The notes under the pieces were generated by a model. It was not told the DNA's origin and searched no databases. It worked only from the letters and a program-made list of their open reading frames with translations. Shown piece after piece: positions 31,661-41,062 of a stretch of 64,000 nucleotides of DNA (positions within the stretch are counted from its first letter, which is position 1; every line of letters starts with the position of its first letter). The DNA comes from Prorocentrum cordatum (taxonomy: Eukaryota > Sar > Dinophyceae > Prorocentrales > Prorocentraceae), in NCBI GenBank assembly GCA_963575745.1, contig CAUYUJ010017896.1, positions 124,243 through 188,242 of the forward strand. The letters are read 5' to 3'. Both the position numbers and the translations under genes were made by a program.

Positions 31661-31833
31661 GGAGGAGGAGGAGGAGGAGGAGGAGGAGGAGGAGGACGAC
31701 GAGGAGGAGGAGGAGAAGGAGGAGGAGGAGAAGGATGAGATGGAGGAGGAGGAGGAGGAGGAGGAGGAGGAGGAGGAGGAGGAGGAGGAAGGGCTTGTGG
31801 AGGAGGAGCGAGGAGGAGGAGGAGGAGGAGGAG
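31660..31833. repeat. GGA microsatellite
   Basis: About 170 bp of GGA with rare substitutions, starting right after the SatB junction motif. Confidence 0.95.
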
Positions 31834-31960
31834 GCCCCACCCTCGAAGCACCGCAGGCGCCGGCGCCGCGCCCGCGGACGCCCCCCGAGATCACCGAGGT
31901 CGGCGAGGAGGCGGCGCGCGGGGGCGCCGGCGGCACGGTTGCATACCTCCGAGGGGGAGG
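31834..31960 (+). CDS. Candidate exon, unknown protein
   Basis: Immediately after the GGA array, the plus frame LEAPQAPAPRPRTPPEITEV then GEEAARGGAGGTVAYLR has very strong G/C third-position bias. It continues in frame from the Glu-rich reading of the GGA array, but that part is probably intronic. It ends in a GGGGAGGGGG run. No family recognised. Confidence 0.4.
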
Positions 31961-32989
31961 GGGTTGGGAGGAGGAAGGAAGGAGGGCGGGAGCGGGGAAC
32001 GGAGGCGGGAGGGAAGAGGAAGTAGCTTGAGGAGGGAGGATGGGGGGGAGGAGGAGGACCAGTGTAAACCCAAGGCTCCTCAACGATCTCCCTCTTCGTA
32101 GGCCCCATGCAAGGTTCACTTCAACTGAGGGACGCGCCCCGTTGGTAGGCATCCGTATGAAAATCTTGAACCGTGCCCAAACACCATCTAGAGGACGTCA
32201 ACGTCACGAGTCAACCTGACAGCTGCGTCTTGACGATCCTGAACCGTACCAGAGCACCATGCTCGGGGCTTCAACACCGTGAATCAACGTGAACGTCGCG
32301 CCCTGACAACCCTGAACCGCTCGGAAACACAATTGTTGGAAGATTAAGCATGAGAATCAGCGTAAGTCCTGATTAATTCACTTTCGAAACAAATGACGAA
32401 TGTGCGCGGCGCTCAGGCGAGAGCCACATTTTGAAAACGAGCCGCCCTTCAATTCCTGAAGCTCCTGCAATCAGGTAAGACGAATGTGCGCGGCGCTAAG
32501 GCGACAGCCGCATTTTGACACCCACCCGCCCTCAATCCGTGAAGCGCTTGCAATATTTTAAGACGAATGGGCACGGCGCGAAAGCGATAGCCATATTTTG
32601 AACACCACCACCCGCCCTCAATCCGTCATACCCCTGCATATGTTTAAGACGAGTGTGCGCCGCGCTAAAGCGAGAACCACATTTTGGAAACAACCCGCCC
32701 TCAATCCATGAAGCTCTTGCATATGGTTAAAACGAGTGTGTGTGTGTGCGGCGCTGAGGCAAAGGGCCACATTTAAGAAACAACACGCCCTGAATCCGTG
32801 AAGCTCTTGCAGTTTGTCAAGACGAGAATGTGCACGGCGCTCCGGCGATAGCTACATGTTGAGAAAACAGCCAGCCTTCAATCCACGAAGTGCTTGCCAT
32901 TTGGAACAACGAGTCTGCGTGGCGAAACGCCTGGCTCGCCCTTCCGACCGGCCTCGGGGTGCGACAGGGGGGAGTTGTTCGGAGAAAGA
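31961..32989. repeat. Spacer and SatA/SatB module, copy 2
   Basis: 32040-32110 resembles the text near the palindrome centre (GACCAGTGTAAACCCAAGG ... CTCCCTCTTCGTAGGCCCC). SatA units lie at 32160-32350 and about six SatB units at 32390-32930, with an internal GTGTGTGTGTG change near 32740. The junction GAAACGCCTGGCTCGCCCTT leads into a GGA array. Confidence 0.75.
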
Positions 32990-33246
32990 TGGAATGGAGG
33001 GAGGAGGAGGAGAAGGAGGGAGGAGGGAGGAAAGAGGAGGAGGGAGGAGGAGGGAGGAGGGAGAAAACTAGGAGGAGGAGGAGGGAGGAGGAGGGAGAAG
33101 GGAGGAAAGAACAGCGAGGAGGAAGGAGGGAGGCAGGAGGAGCACGAGGCGGAGGAGGGCGGCAGGAGGGAGGAGGTAGGAGGGAGGAGGAGGGAGGCAG
33201 AGTGAGGAAGAGGAGGAGGAGGCGGAAGGAGGAGGAGGAGGAGGAG
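32990..33246. repeat. GGA/GGGA array
   Basis: About 255 bp of GGAGGGA-type repeats directly following the SatB junction. Confidence 0.95.
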
Positions 33247-33415
33247 GCGGGGAACCTTCGTGCTCGAGCTGCTCGCCTCCCCGCGGCGCTCGTGCCAGCA
33301 GCGGTGCAGCGGGCGGGGCGGTGGCCCCCCCACAGGCTGGAGCCGGCGGCGCTGCCTCCGCGGCGCGGCCGCCGGCTCCCCTGCTGCGGCGCCCCAAGGA
33401 GGCGGCCGGGGGGAG
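33247..33415 (+). CDS. Candidate exon, unknown protein
   Basis: A GC-rich non-repetitive island between two purine arrays. The best plus frame reads RLPAALVPAAVQRAGRWPPH then RLEPAALPPRRGRRLPCCGA. A second plus frame (TFVLELLASPRRSCQQRCSG) is also open, so the frame is unsure. It resembles other exons here that sit directly after a GGA array. Confidence 0.35.
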
Positions 33416-33660
33416 GGAAGGGAGGACGAAGCGAGGGAGGGGGGAGGGAGGGAGTGAGGAGGGAGGGGGGAGGAGGGAGGGAGGGAGGGAGGGAGGGAGG
33501 GGGAGGAAGGGGACGGGGGGAGGGGGGGGGGAGGAGAATTATTTAGGGAGGCAGGAGGAGGAAGGCAGGAGGAGGAGGAAGGGAGGGGAGGGGGGAGGGA
33601 AGGAGGGAGGGAGGCAGGGAGAGGGAGGAGTGATTGGAGGAGGAGGAGGAGGAGGAGGAG
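33416..33660. repeat. GGGA/GGA-rich tract
   Basis: Purine-only low-complexity DNA. Confidence 0.95.
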
Positions 33661-33664
33661 GAAC

Positions 33665-34630
33665 CTTTGTCCCCGGCTGTCTTCGCGGTCGGTCAGCGGG
33701 GGGCCCTGGAGCAGCTTCTACGCGGACTGCAGCAGCTAGACGCTGAAGCTCGGCTTTCCTCGTATCGCGGCGATACGTAACTGATTGTGACGGCCAACCT
33801 GAGAGTTTGCACCCTGGGCGCGCTGGCTCGAGTTGAACGCTCGCAAGACTGGTGTGTGGCCTCCGCGCGGAATCCAGACAGTCCAAAAAGAGTTCGCGGC
33901 CCTATGGGGCGTGCTATGTTTGTGGACTTGGCTAGCACGTTGGCCGAATGTTTTTGTTCCAGATGTCCCTGAACGCTGTTCGCCTCGGCAGTCGGCAACT
34001 GAAGTCTACGGCTTTGGCGTGATGCGACGCACACGCACGCGGATGTTAGGGGCACTTTCTGGTGTCGCTGTTTGTGCGGCTGGTGACTTCGAACCAAAAT
34101 CTCTGAGCAGTATGGCATGGGGCATGGCACGTCTGGAGGCGACGCAACATCCTCGCTGATCGAGATATCCAAGCAATACCAGCATCGCATGCAAACCCGA
34201 ACGACAGAGGCGCATGCAAACCTCGCTTGGGCGTATGCGAAGTTCGGCTTCAATGACGACGGCCTGGTGTGTGGCATTGCAGCAGACATGGCTCGCAGGT
34301 CTGGTGACATATCATCTCGAGGACTGTCTGATGCCGTTCGCGTTCTCTACGCTTGTGCTAGGGCGGCATCTTCCACGATCCGCAAATTGCTCTGCATCTT
34401 CGCAAGTGCACGCTTCGGAGTTTGCAGAGAGAGTGACCCAATGGAGCATAGGTGCACTGTTTGCTGTTATTTCGATGCGGCCTCGTCATGGTCGTTTGGT
34501 CGGCCTTCCCGAGTCGCTGGAGACAGTCGCTGCCGAGCGAGGAATCGAAGATGCAGAAATTGATCGTGACCTTTTGCATCCTGTCTCTTGGTTGCAAGAT
34601 GTCTACAGGCCTTTGCAGATATTTGATTGA
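33665..34630 (+). pseudogene. FASTK/OPR-like helical-repeat protein, frameshifted
   Basis: Consecutive helical-repeat signatures appear in changing frames: ATEVYGFGVMRR and DFEPKSLSSMAWGMARLEAT (frame 2, about 33995-34146), AHANLAWAYAKFGFNDDG and SSRGLSDAVRVLYACAR (frame 1, to about 34360), GGIFHDPQIALHLRKC (frame 3), and FAERVTQWSIGALFAVI (frame 2, to stop 34628-34630). The aliphatic-Trp-Ala-Xaa-Ala repeats are typical of the RAP/FASTK and octotricopeptide families, which bind organellar RNA. Three frame changes within 500 bp, with no GC-AG or GT-AG pair that I can place, point to decay, though sequencing indels are possible. 33665-33780 (RGALEQLLRGLQQLDAEARL) may be another piece. Confidence 0.55.
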
Positions 34631-35160
34631 CCGCGTGTGGAGGAGGAGGTGACTACCACTTCCAAAGGTCGGCCAGATTGGCTACAGGAGTAGCTCAGGT
34701 GATTGATCGCGATCACTTGGCAGACTCGCGGCCGCCACATGCAGAAAGTTCCCGATCCCACGCTTACCTTTTCGAGTTGCTCCTTCTGTTCCTCTTCTCC
34801 TTCTGTATTGCATGGCGTTGTGGACCGTATGAGGGGCTTGCGTACAGCGGCTTCTGAGTTGGCCACGTACTGATTGTGACGACGCGCTAAGAGGGTTTGA
34901 TTTACCGTCACGCTCCGCGACCAACATACGGAGGCGCTGGCCGACATATCAGCCAATTTCCACCATATTGGAAATGTGGTGGTCGGCGTTTTGGGGAAAG
35001 GCGCCGAATTCAGCCAGAGTCGGGGCGGGGTCAACAAACAAGTTGGACGGAGCTTCGTCAGAAGACCCTGTCATGAGGAGGTCGTAACAGCAGGTGTCGT
35101 AAGTTTTTGGCGTCTGGAGGCTCGTGTCGGGAAAGTACAACATCCCCAGAGCGAAATGCT
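34631..35160. other. Coding-like remainder beside the helical-repeat pseudogene
   Basis: Plus-strand pieces such as TEALADISANFHHIGNVVVG and EFSQSRGGVNKQVGR (34905-35060) look protein-like but are broken by stops. They may be further decayed exons of the same locus. Confidence 0.3.
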
Positions 35161-35497
35161 CATAACAGTGATGTCGACGACGACGATGATGCTGATAATG
35201 GTGCTGATGCTGATGCTGATGATGATGATTATTATAATGGCTATGTTCATGATTATGATGACGATCTTGATCATGACATGATGATTAAGGGGACGAAGAG
35301 GACGGTTATCGCGAGTAGTGATTAGGGGAAGGTGCGGTTGCCCGAGGCTCTACTTGTGCGTGGGCGCCAGGGACAGGGGACGGCGGGAGGAGAGAGGGCC
35401 GGCGAGTGGTAGGCAGGGAGCGGCAGAGGGAGGCCAAGGGGAGAAGAGGATGAGGAAATTAAGGATGGGCGGGAGGGAGCGGCATAAGGAATCGGTC
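35161..35497. repeat. Short GAT array and purine-rich spacer
   Basis: 35165-35290 is GAT-rich. 35300-35497 is GGA-rich unique text with no gene. Confidence 0.8.
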
Positions 35498-35661
35498 ATG
35501 CGCGGAGGGGGGAGGGGGAGGGGAGGAGGCTTCTTAGGACCACCCCTGCTTCTTGGAAGGCGCGGGCCTTATCTGTAGATGTGGGGCTGGCGCCTTCCAA
35601 GAAGCGGCCTGCTTCTCGGAAGCCTTCCCCGCTCCCCCATACCCCCTGGTGCGCGCCGCCA
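35498..35661. mobile_element. Foldback element F4, copy 3
   Basis: Arms GGCTTCTTAGGACC and AAGAAGCGGCCTGCTTC with the centre GGGCCTTATCTGTAGATGTG; right end GTGCGCGCCGCCA. Confidence 0.75.
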
Positions 35662-35758
35662 TAGGAAGGGGGAGGGGGGTGGCGGCGAGGTGCGGAGGGG
35701 AGGGAGGGGGCGTGGGGTGGTAACTGGGGGAAGGGGCAGGAAGGGGGGCCGGGGGAGG

Positions 35759-35805
<47 letters not shown>

Positions 35806-36099
35806 TGCGATGGGCGCGAGTGGGGAGAGGCCCAAACCGCCACCGACCCGATTTTTTAGAGTCGCCGGTCCCAGAGCTCGCGACCCCATCCCCAGGGCCC
35901 GCTCGCACCCTGGGTTCTCTGGATCGTCCCGGGGCCCAGACGCGACTCCTGGGAGCGTTTGGTTTTCGAGTCGCCAGGGGTCTCGTCGGGCGGTGAGGGT
36001 CGCTGTCCGGGGGAGGGGGGGGGGGGCAACGTGCCTGACAGGTGCCCTCTTGTCCTCGCCTCCTGGGGTTGCGGCGGGGCGGGGGCGCACAGCGATGTC
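35662..36099. other. (CGA)n tract and unassigned GC-rich spacer
   Basis: 35760-35805 is a pure CGA run. 35810-36060 is GC-rich, with open frames on both strands and no convincing coding bias. Confidence 0.5.
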
Positions 36100-36267
36100 G
36101 GCCACGCGCAGAGGGGGGTAGGGGGAGGGGGGAAGGCTTCTTAGAAGCACCCCTGCTTCTTAGAAGGCTCGGGCCTTCTCCATTATGTAAGGCCCGCGCC
36201 CTCTAAGGAGCAGGCTCCTTCTAAGAAGCCTTCCCCCCTCTCGCTACCCCCTTCTGCGCGCCGCCAA
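36100..36267. mobile_element. Foldback element F4, copy 4
   Basis: GCGCAGAGGGGGGTAGGGGG, GGCTTCTTAGAAGCACCCCT, centre CCTTCTCCATTATGTAAGGC, inverted arm to CTGCGCGCCGCC. Flanking AGCGATGT and AACGATGA are a possible imperfect duplication. Confidence 0.75.
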
Positions 36268-36809
36268 CGATGAGTTCTGTCACGCTCTCGCCGCGTGCTC
36301 CTGCATTTTTCTGAACCGCTTTTGGAGGACGCCGATTCTCCGCGGACACCGATCCAGGCCTATCCTGAGCTCAGGATGGGTGGATACGTCCTCCTGGCGG
36401 GGGTCCAGAGAGGCGTATGCCGCTCTTGTTGCCAGCGTTGGCGGGGCCAGGACCGTTGTATGCAGATAGCTGGTTCCCCCAGATCCTTCCTCGATTGCCC
36501 CTACACCCCTCCTTGCCTTCCTTCCCTCCGCCCCTCCTTCGCTTGATCTCCGCTGCCTTCCCTCCCCTCCTTCAGCTCCCCTTTTTACTCCTTTCCACTA
36601 TCTTGTTCTTCCTCATCCTGCTCCCCCTAGTTTCTCTCATTTTCGGCGCGCCTTTACCACATGTATGGCGCAGTGCGCGTGTATGTTCAACCAAGAGAGG
36701 AAGAACCCCCCGGACCCGAGAATCGGCGCTAGCGTTTACTAAACAGCCTTGCCCTGTTCGATTCCTTCTTTGAGTGCATTTACTAAACGCGGGATTGGTA
36801 TGGGGGTGG
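36268..36809 (+). other. Spacer with one weak coding candidate
   Basis: 36295-36485 (LLEDADSPRTPIQAYPELRM, GGYVLLAGVQRGVCRSCCQR) could be an exon on the plus strand. The rest is pyrimidine-rich. Not strong enough for a separate gene call. Confidence 0.3.
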
Positions 36810-38583
36810 ATGTTCTGCCCTCTATTTAAGGGAGCGGGGGGGGAGGCGGGGCCAGTGGTGAAGGAGGAGGACAGGGAGGAGGCGCAGAAGGACGAGGAGG
36901 AGGCCAAGCACCTTCTTGGCACCCCTCGGTTCCAGGCGGGCCAGCCTTAAGTCGGGCCTGCTCCTCTACAAGGGGAATGTTCAAAAATAGTCAAAAAATA
37001 GTCTGGGGACTATCGTTTGAGCATTTTTTGACCATGTTGGAGTATTTTTTGAATATGTTTTATTTTTTAGTCTAAAATCCCCTGTCGGGGGACACGCCCG
37101 ACTTCAGGCTGGCCAGAGACTGCGGGACCCGCTCCATCACCTCCGAAGCAGGATGACCGAGCGCGCGCCGGCCGGCTCAGAAATCAGAGGACCTGCGCGG
37201 CCAGCTCCGGTGCCCGCGCTGGGCAAGCGACCGTTTTCGCCTGGCCGCCTGGCCGTCTCGTCCTGCCCAGCACCCAGCTGCTCTCCGACGCCTCCGAGCG
37301 CCGTGCCGGCGGCGCAGCTGCCCAGGGGCTGCTGGCTGCTGCGCTTCTGCGGTCGCCGCTGCACGGCGCCCCGCGGCAACCACTCCCGAGCAGGCTGGCA
37401 CACGGGCGCTCTGCCGACGGCCTTCCGCGCTGTGCAGCCGTGGCCTCTCCTGTCCCGGCCTCTGCCGTCCAGGCGCGGTGGGCCACGGCGGCCGTGCCGA
37501 TGCCGAGCGGCTCAGGATTCTCCGAATCGTGCCGCTGAGCGTCCAAGTAAGGTGTGCAACGACGAATGCAGCCTTCCGGCCTTCAGCTCCAATAGCCACT
37601 CTCTCTCTCTCTGGTTGTCCCCCTTGCCCATCCCTCCCTCCCTCCCTCAGTCTCCACCTCCATGTTGCTTTGGTTGTTCTCTCTCTCTCTCTCTTTCTCG
37701 CTCGCTCGCTCTTCCTTTTCAGTTGTCCCACCTGGCCATCGCAGATGTCCTGCGTCTTCCTTTCAGAGGTGCTGGGCCGTGTTCGCCGTCCAAGCCCAGC
37801 GATTCGCGTTGGAAATTGAGGCTACCGCTTCGTTGCTTCTCTTTTTGTCAGTGGAGGTGCATGTGCGTATTCTGCATCATGGACTCGCGATCTTCAGAAC
37901 AGTTGCGCTACTGCTGCGTGCAGTGGACGGAGGCGGGACTCTGAGGTTGGAGGCGGGTGAGGAGGAAGGAGGGGCGTGCGCTTCTGCAGTGTCCAAGCTC
38001 GTCGTTCGACGCCGAGGCCGTCTCGCCTGACGAGGCGGACGAGGATCCTGCCGCGTGGCAGCGGACTCTCCTGGGGACTGCTCTTGGGCGTGCGTTGACG
38101 GAAAGCGTTGTCCTTTCCCGCGCCCGCCCGAACACCTCTCATCTACGCCCGAACAAGGGCCTACCTGCATAGAGTCGAGCATTTGATTCGGAGACCTCTT
38201 CCCGAAAGGCTGGGTCGGCGTTTCTCAACCAGCTTGCCGGAACGCTGGCTCAGTTTCTTGAGCACGTTCGCCCCTCCAGCGCGAGCGGGAGGAATTGGCC
38301 CAGGCTTGTTGATGCTGAGACAAAGCATCAGCTGGCATGGGCTCCAGATTCTGTGCCTAAGAGAAGCAAGGACCCGGGCTGGACCCTGGGCGCTTTTCTT
38401 GGAGCTTCTTGTTGCGTAGGCTGCTCTCGTGTATCTGGGCCCGGGCTATGTATTGTTTTCGGCGGCGAGCGAGGGGGGGGGGGAAGTGAGAAGGAGAAGG
38501 CCTTCTCTCAGAACGTGCGGAAGTCTCCCAGCCTTCCCCCGAAGACAGACAAAACATCTCTCGGATGGCGCGAGGGCTTCTGA
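36810..38583 (+). CDS. Multi-exon gene, unknown protein, with F1 intron
   Basis: Exon 1 (ATG 36810 to 36935) reads PVVKEEDREEAQKDEEEAKH then LLGTPRFQ. A 172-bp F1 element forms a GC-AG intron (36936-37107). Exon 2 resumes in frame at 37108 as AGQRLRDPLHHLRSRMTERA and stays open past 37540, though its later part is less convincing. Further coding islands in one common frame are SSFDAEAVSPDEADEDPAAW (about 37996-38055) and SGRNWPRLVDAETKHQLAWA (about 38290-38350). The latter follows FLNQLAGTLAQFLEHVRPSS. A TAG at 38170-38172 interrupts that frame; it reads GCATAG|AG and could be the end of an intron. 37590-37720 contains CT-rich simple sequence. No domain recognised. Confidence 0.5.
36936..37107. 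mobile_element. Introner-like TIR element F1, copy 5 (intron)
   Basis: The intron GCGGGCCAGCCTTAAGTCGG ... GACACGCCCGACTTCAG contains the complete element. The junctions are TTCCAG|GC and CTTCAG|GC. The near-identical 9-mers GCGGGCCAG and GCTGGCCAG follow each AG. The interior TTCAAAAATAGTC and AAAAAATAGTCTGGGGAC is the F1 consensus. Confidence 0.8.
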
Positions 38584-38645
38584 GAAGTCCCGCCGCCTTC
38601 TGAGAAGGCCTTCTCCTTCTCATCTCCCCCCCCTCGCACGCCGCG
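38460..38645. mobile_element. Foldback element F5, copy 1
   Basis: Ends GGCGGCGAGCGAGGGGGG and CCCCCCTCGCACGCCGC, with inner arms GAGAAGGAGAAGGCCTTCTC and GAGAAGGCCTTCTCCTTCTC. Related in design to F4 but with CTTCTGAGAAG in place of CTTCTTAGAAG. Confidence 0.7.
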
Positions 38646-38646
38646 G

Positions 38647-38841
38647 ATGTTTCAGACAACGCCTCGCGTGAAGTCCAGGGGTGGACCTGAACGCTGTTTG
38701 GGCGATCTCGTGGGCAGTTGCCGCTTCGACCTCGTTTCGCGGCCAAGGGCGCACCGAAGACGAGACGAGGGACCACGAAAACGGAGCGCGACAACGAAGC
38801 ACAGCGCCTGGGTCGTGCCCTGGTGGAGCCCCTGCTCTTAG
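38647..38841 (+). CDS. Candidate terminal exon, unknown protein
   Basis: Right after F5, the plus frame FQTTPRVKSRGGPERCLGDL then VGSCRFDLVSRPRAHRR and SAWVVPWWSPCS ends in TAG 38839-38841 with moderate G/C third-position bias. A second frame (SWAVAASTSFRGQGRTEDET) is also open. It could be the 3' end of the gene at 36810-38583. 38842-39046 is very GC-rich (GGCGGC repeats) and probably non-coding. Confidence 0.35.
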   Translation: MFQTTPRVKSRGGPERCLGDLVGSCRFDLVSRPRAHRRRDEGPRKRSATTKHSAWVVPWWSPCS

Positions 38842-39046
38842 CCTGGACTGCTCTTCCTGGCGGGCGTGCAGGGCGAGCCGCCGCCGCCGCGGGCGAGGGC
38901 CGCGGGCGAGGGCCGCGGCGGCGCACGCGCGGCGGCGGCAGGCAGGCGGGCAGGGCAGGCCCCCGGGCGGCAGGCGGCGGGAGCGGCAGCAGGCGTGGTG
39001 CCGGCACCGGCGTGTCCGGCGGCGGCGGCGGCGCAGGCACTGCATC

Positions 39047-39236
39047 GGGGGCGGCAAAGAGGGGGGTGATGACTAGGGGGGGGGGGATATCATGGCGGGG
39101 GCCATGGTGTCTCCCCAGGTCTCATGGCGCCTCTTCTCGTTTCATCACGTCCCTGGCCCCCCCGCTGGGCCGCGCACATGCCGCCGGCCACGATTTGCAC
39201 CCCCCCCTCTTGGACACCCCCCTCTTGGCCGCTCCC
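39047..39236. mobile_element. TIR element family F6, copy 2
   Basis: GGGGGCGGCAAAGAGGGGGG to CCCCCCTCTTGGCCGCTCCC. About 190 bp with only scattered differences from 22297-22485, mostly around CATGATATGTCC versus CATGGTGTCTCC. The right edge is followed by AG|GGTGAGC. Confidence 0.8.
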
Positions 39237-39569
39237 AGGGTGAGCGCGCAGAGCGAGTGGGAGGGCCTGTTCTTGTTATTATTGGGCTGGCCTCCGGCCA
39301 GGGCCGCCGATCCGGGGGGGCTCCGGAAGTGGAGTTTATACCCCCCTGTCCCCGGGTACCGAAAAACATCGGAAACGACGTCGGAAATATCCCCGTGTAC
39401 CGAAAAGCGTCGGAAATGACGTCGGAAATAACGTGCCCCCCCCCCCCCCCCCCCTGCAGAGCGAAGCTTGAGCGAGCTCAAGTCCACGCCCTCAGAAACT
39501 CACACGCCGGATCGGCGGATTTTCTGATGGATCGTGTTTCGCGCTTCGGTCTTGTCTTGGCAGGAGGAG
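39237..39569. other. Spacer with 39-bp tandem pair and a weak exon
   Basis: 39356-39432 holds two tandem units (ACCGAAAAACATCGGAAACG ... CCCCGTGT). 39470-39560 reads LERAQVHALRNSHAGSADFL then MDRVSRFGLVLAGG on the plus strand and may be a short exon. Confidence 0.35.
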
Positions 39570-39760
39570 GCCCCGCCGCCTTCTGATGGGGGCCTTCGCC
39601 TGCTCACTCCCCCCCCCCCGTTACCCCGCCCCCGCTCCTGGCCTTCTGGGAGGCCTGCCTGGGCCTGCCCTGAGGTCAGCAAACAGATTCATCAGAAGGC
39701 GCGAGGGCTTCTGAGAAGCCCCGCCGCCTTCTCACTCCCCCCCCCCTCGCTCGCCGCCGA
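39570..39760. mobile_element. Foldback element F5, copy 2 (degenerate left arm)
   Basis: The right arm (GGCGCGAGGGCTTCTGAGAA, CCGCCTTCTCACTCCCCCCC, TCGCTCGCCGCC) is clear. The left arm is only partly matched (CCCCGCCGCCTTCTGA). Confidence 0.55.
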
Positions 39761-39764
39761 TCAT

Positions 39765-39902
39765 CCTGCCTCCTGCTCTCCACTCTTCCCCATCGCAATC
39801 TGCCCCTCTTCCCTTCCTCCTGCTGCTGCTCCTGTTATCAGCAACGGGAGCAGGAGCGGGAGGAAGGGAGGAGGGGCAGGCTACAATGGGGGAAGACGAG
39901 CA
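39765..39902. repeat. Inverted repeat with arms of about 62 bp
   Basis: CCTGCTCTCCACTCTTCCCC ... CCTGCTGCTGCTCCTGTT pairs with AACGGGAGCAGGAGCGGGAG ... GGGGGAAGACGAGCAGG around ATCAGC. A third copy in direct orientation lies at about 40108-40170. Confidence 0.7.
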
Positions 39903-39904
39903 GG

Positions 39905-40190
39905 TATTTGGTATGCGATCGCGCCGCATATCGCCGATACACCGGCGATGCACGGGCGATGCATCGGCGACGTTGGCGATGCATCGGCGACGTCGACGTG
40001 AAGCAAATCGGGCTCCATGTCGAGCCGCAACGGCGTTGCGTCGGCGATGTGGCGCAATCCTCCGACCCCATACATTCCGACCCTATCCAGGAGGCCTGTA
40101 GGTATGGTCCCGTAACAGGACCAGGAGCAGGAGGAAAGGAAGAGGGGCAGACTAGAACAGGGAGGACGGGGGAAAAGGAGGCACGACGAT
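39905..40190. repeat. GGCGATGCATC minisatellite and spacer
   Basis: 39920-40000 has degenerate units of about 12 bp (GGCGATGCATCGGCGACG). The remainder is unique or the third copy of the neighbouring inverted-repeat arm. Confidence 0.65.
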
Positions 40191-40388
40191 CGGCTGCGAG
40201 CGAGGGGGGTGAAGTGAGAAGGAGAAGGCCCTCTCAGAAGGCGGCGGGGCTTCTCAGAAGCCCTCGCGCCTTCTGGTCGATTTTTGCTGACTTTAGAGAA
40301 GGCTTAGGAGGGATTCTCAGAAGGTCAGGGGACTTCCGAGCCTTCTGAGAAGGCGGCCCTTTCTCACTTCCCCCCGGGCTCACCGCCG
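40191..40388. mobile_element. Foldback element F5, copy 3
   Basis: GGCTGCGAGCGAGGGGGGTG to CACTTCCCCCCGGGCTCACCGCC, with inner arms GAAGGAGAAGGCCCTCTC and GAGAAGGCGGCCCTTTCTC. Confidence 0.65.
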
Positions 40389-40439
40389 AGGAGAGGAAGC
40401 GGGGAAGACCACGACAGGAGAGACGGGGGAGAAGGAGGC

Positions 40440-41062
40440 AGGATGAGCAAGCGGATGTAGGAACGGGCGTCTGGTGCAGGCCGGCGAGACTTGACTTGGG
40501 GTTGTCGTGAGTTGTTACCAGACGTGTCTGTCTACGGTGCTCGGAGACATTGGCTTTGGGCTCGACGCTTGCCCTATATCGATTTGCCCAACGGAATGGG
40601 GCCAAGGGCATTTTCCCTTTTGCGCGCAGCAGGGAATGCTACAGGGGGGGGAGAGATCGATGCTGAGCACATGGTGGGAAGCACACTCGAGGGAATCATC
40701 ATCTGCATTCTCTGGTTTTCCTTGCTCGCTCGGGTGCTACCCCGAGCTGGGTTGACTCTGGGGCATCATTGGTGGCTGCTTGTCTGCGAAGCACATCTTC
40801 GCTGTCTTATATAAGACTACGCCACCGCGCGAATCCGCTGCCGCGCCCGCCTGGCGGGCGCCCAGGTTGGGCGGGCGTCCTGCGCGCAGGGCAGAGCAAA
40901 CGCAGGGACTTGGCCAAGCAAACGGACGCGTGTTGGGCGCGATGTGTCGGGAGCCCTCAGTACCACATCGCAAGACGCAGAAGTAGTCAAACCACACGGG
41001 CCCGACACGCACCAACTGCTGCAAACGCGGGGGGCGGGTGCCTGTCTCACCGGCCACAGTTT
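40440..41062 (+). other. Coding-like region, strand and frames unresolved
   Basis: Plus-strand pieces include GARRHWLWARRLPYIDLPNG with GSTLEGIIICILWFSLL (hydrophobic, 40680-40730), and SGALSTTSQDAEVVKPHGPD (40945-41005). No single frame holds and a minus frame competes at 40820-41050. Possibly several exons; no family recognised. Confidence 0.3.

Noticed and set aside
39092-39586. Single continuous gene across the F6 element
   Set aside because: The frame is open mainly because F6 and the adjacent C-rich run lack stops; only the last 90 bp look coding.
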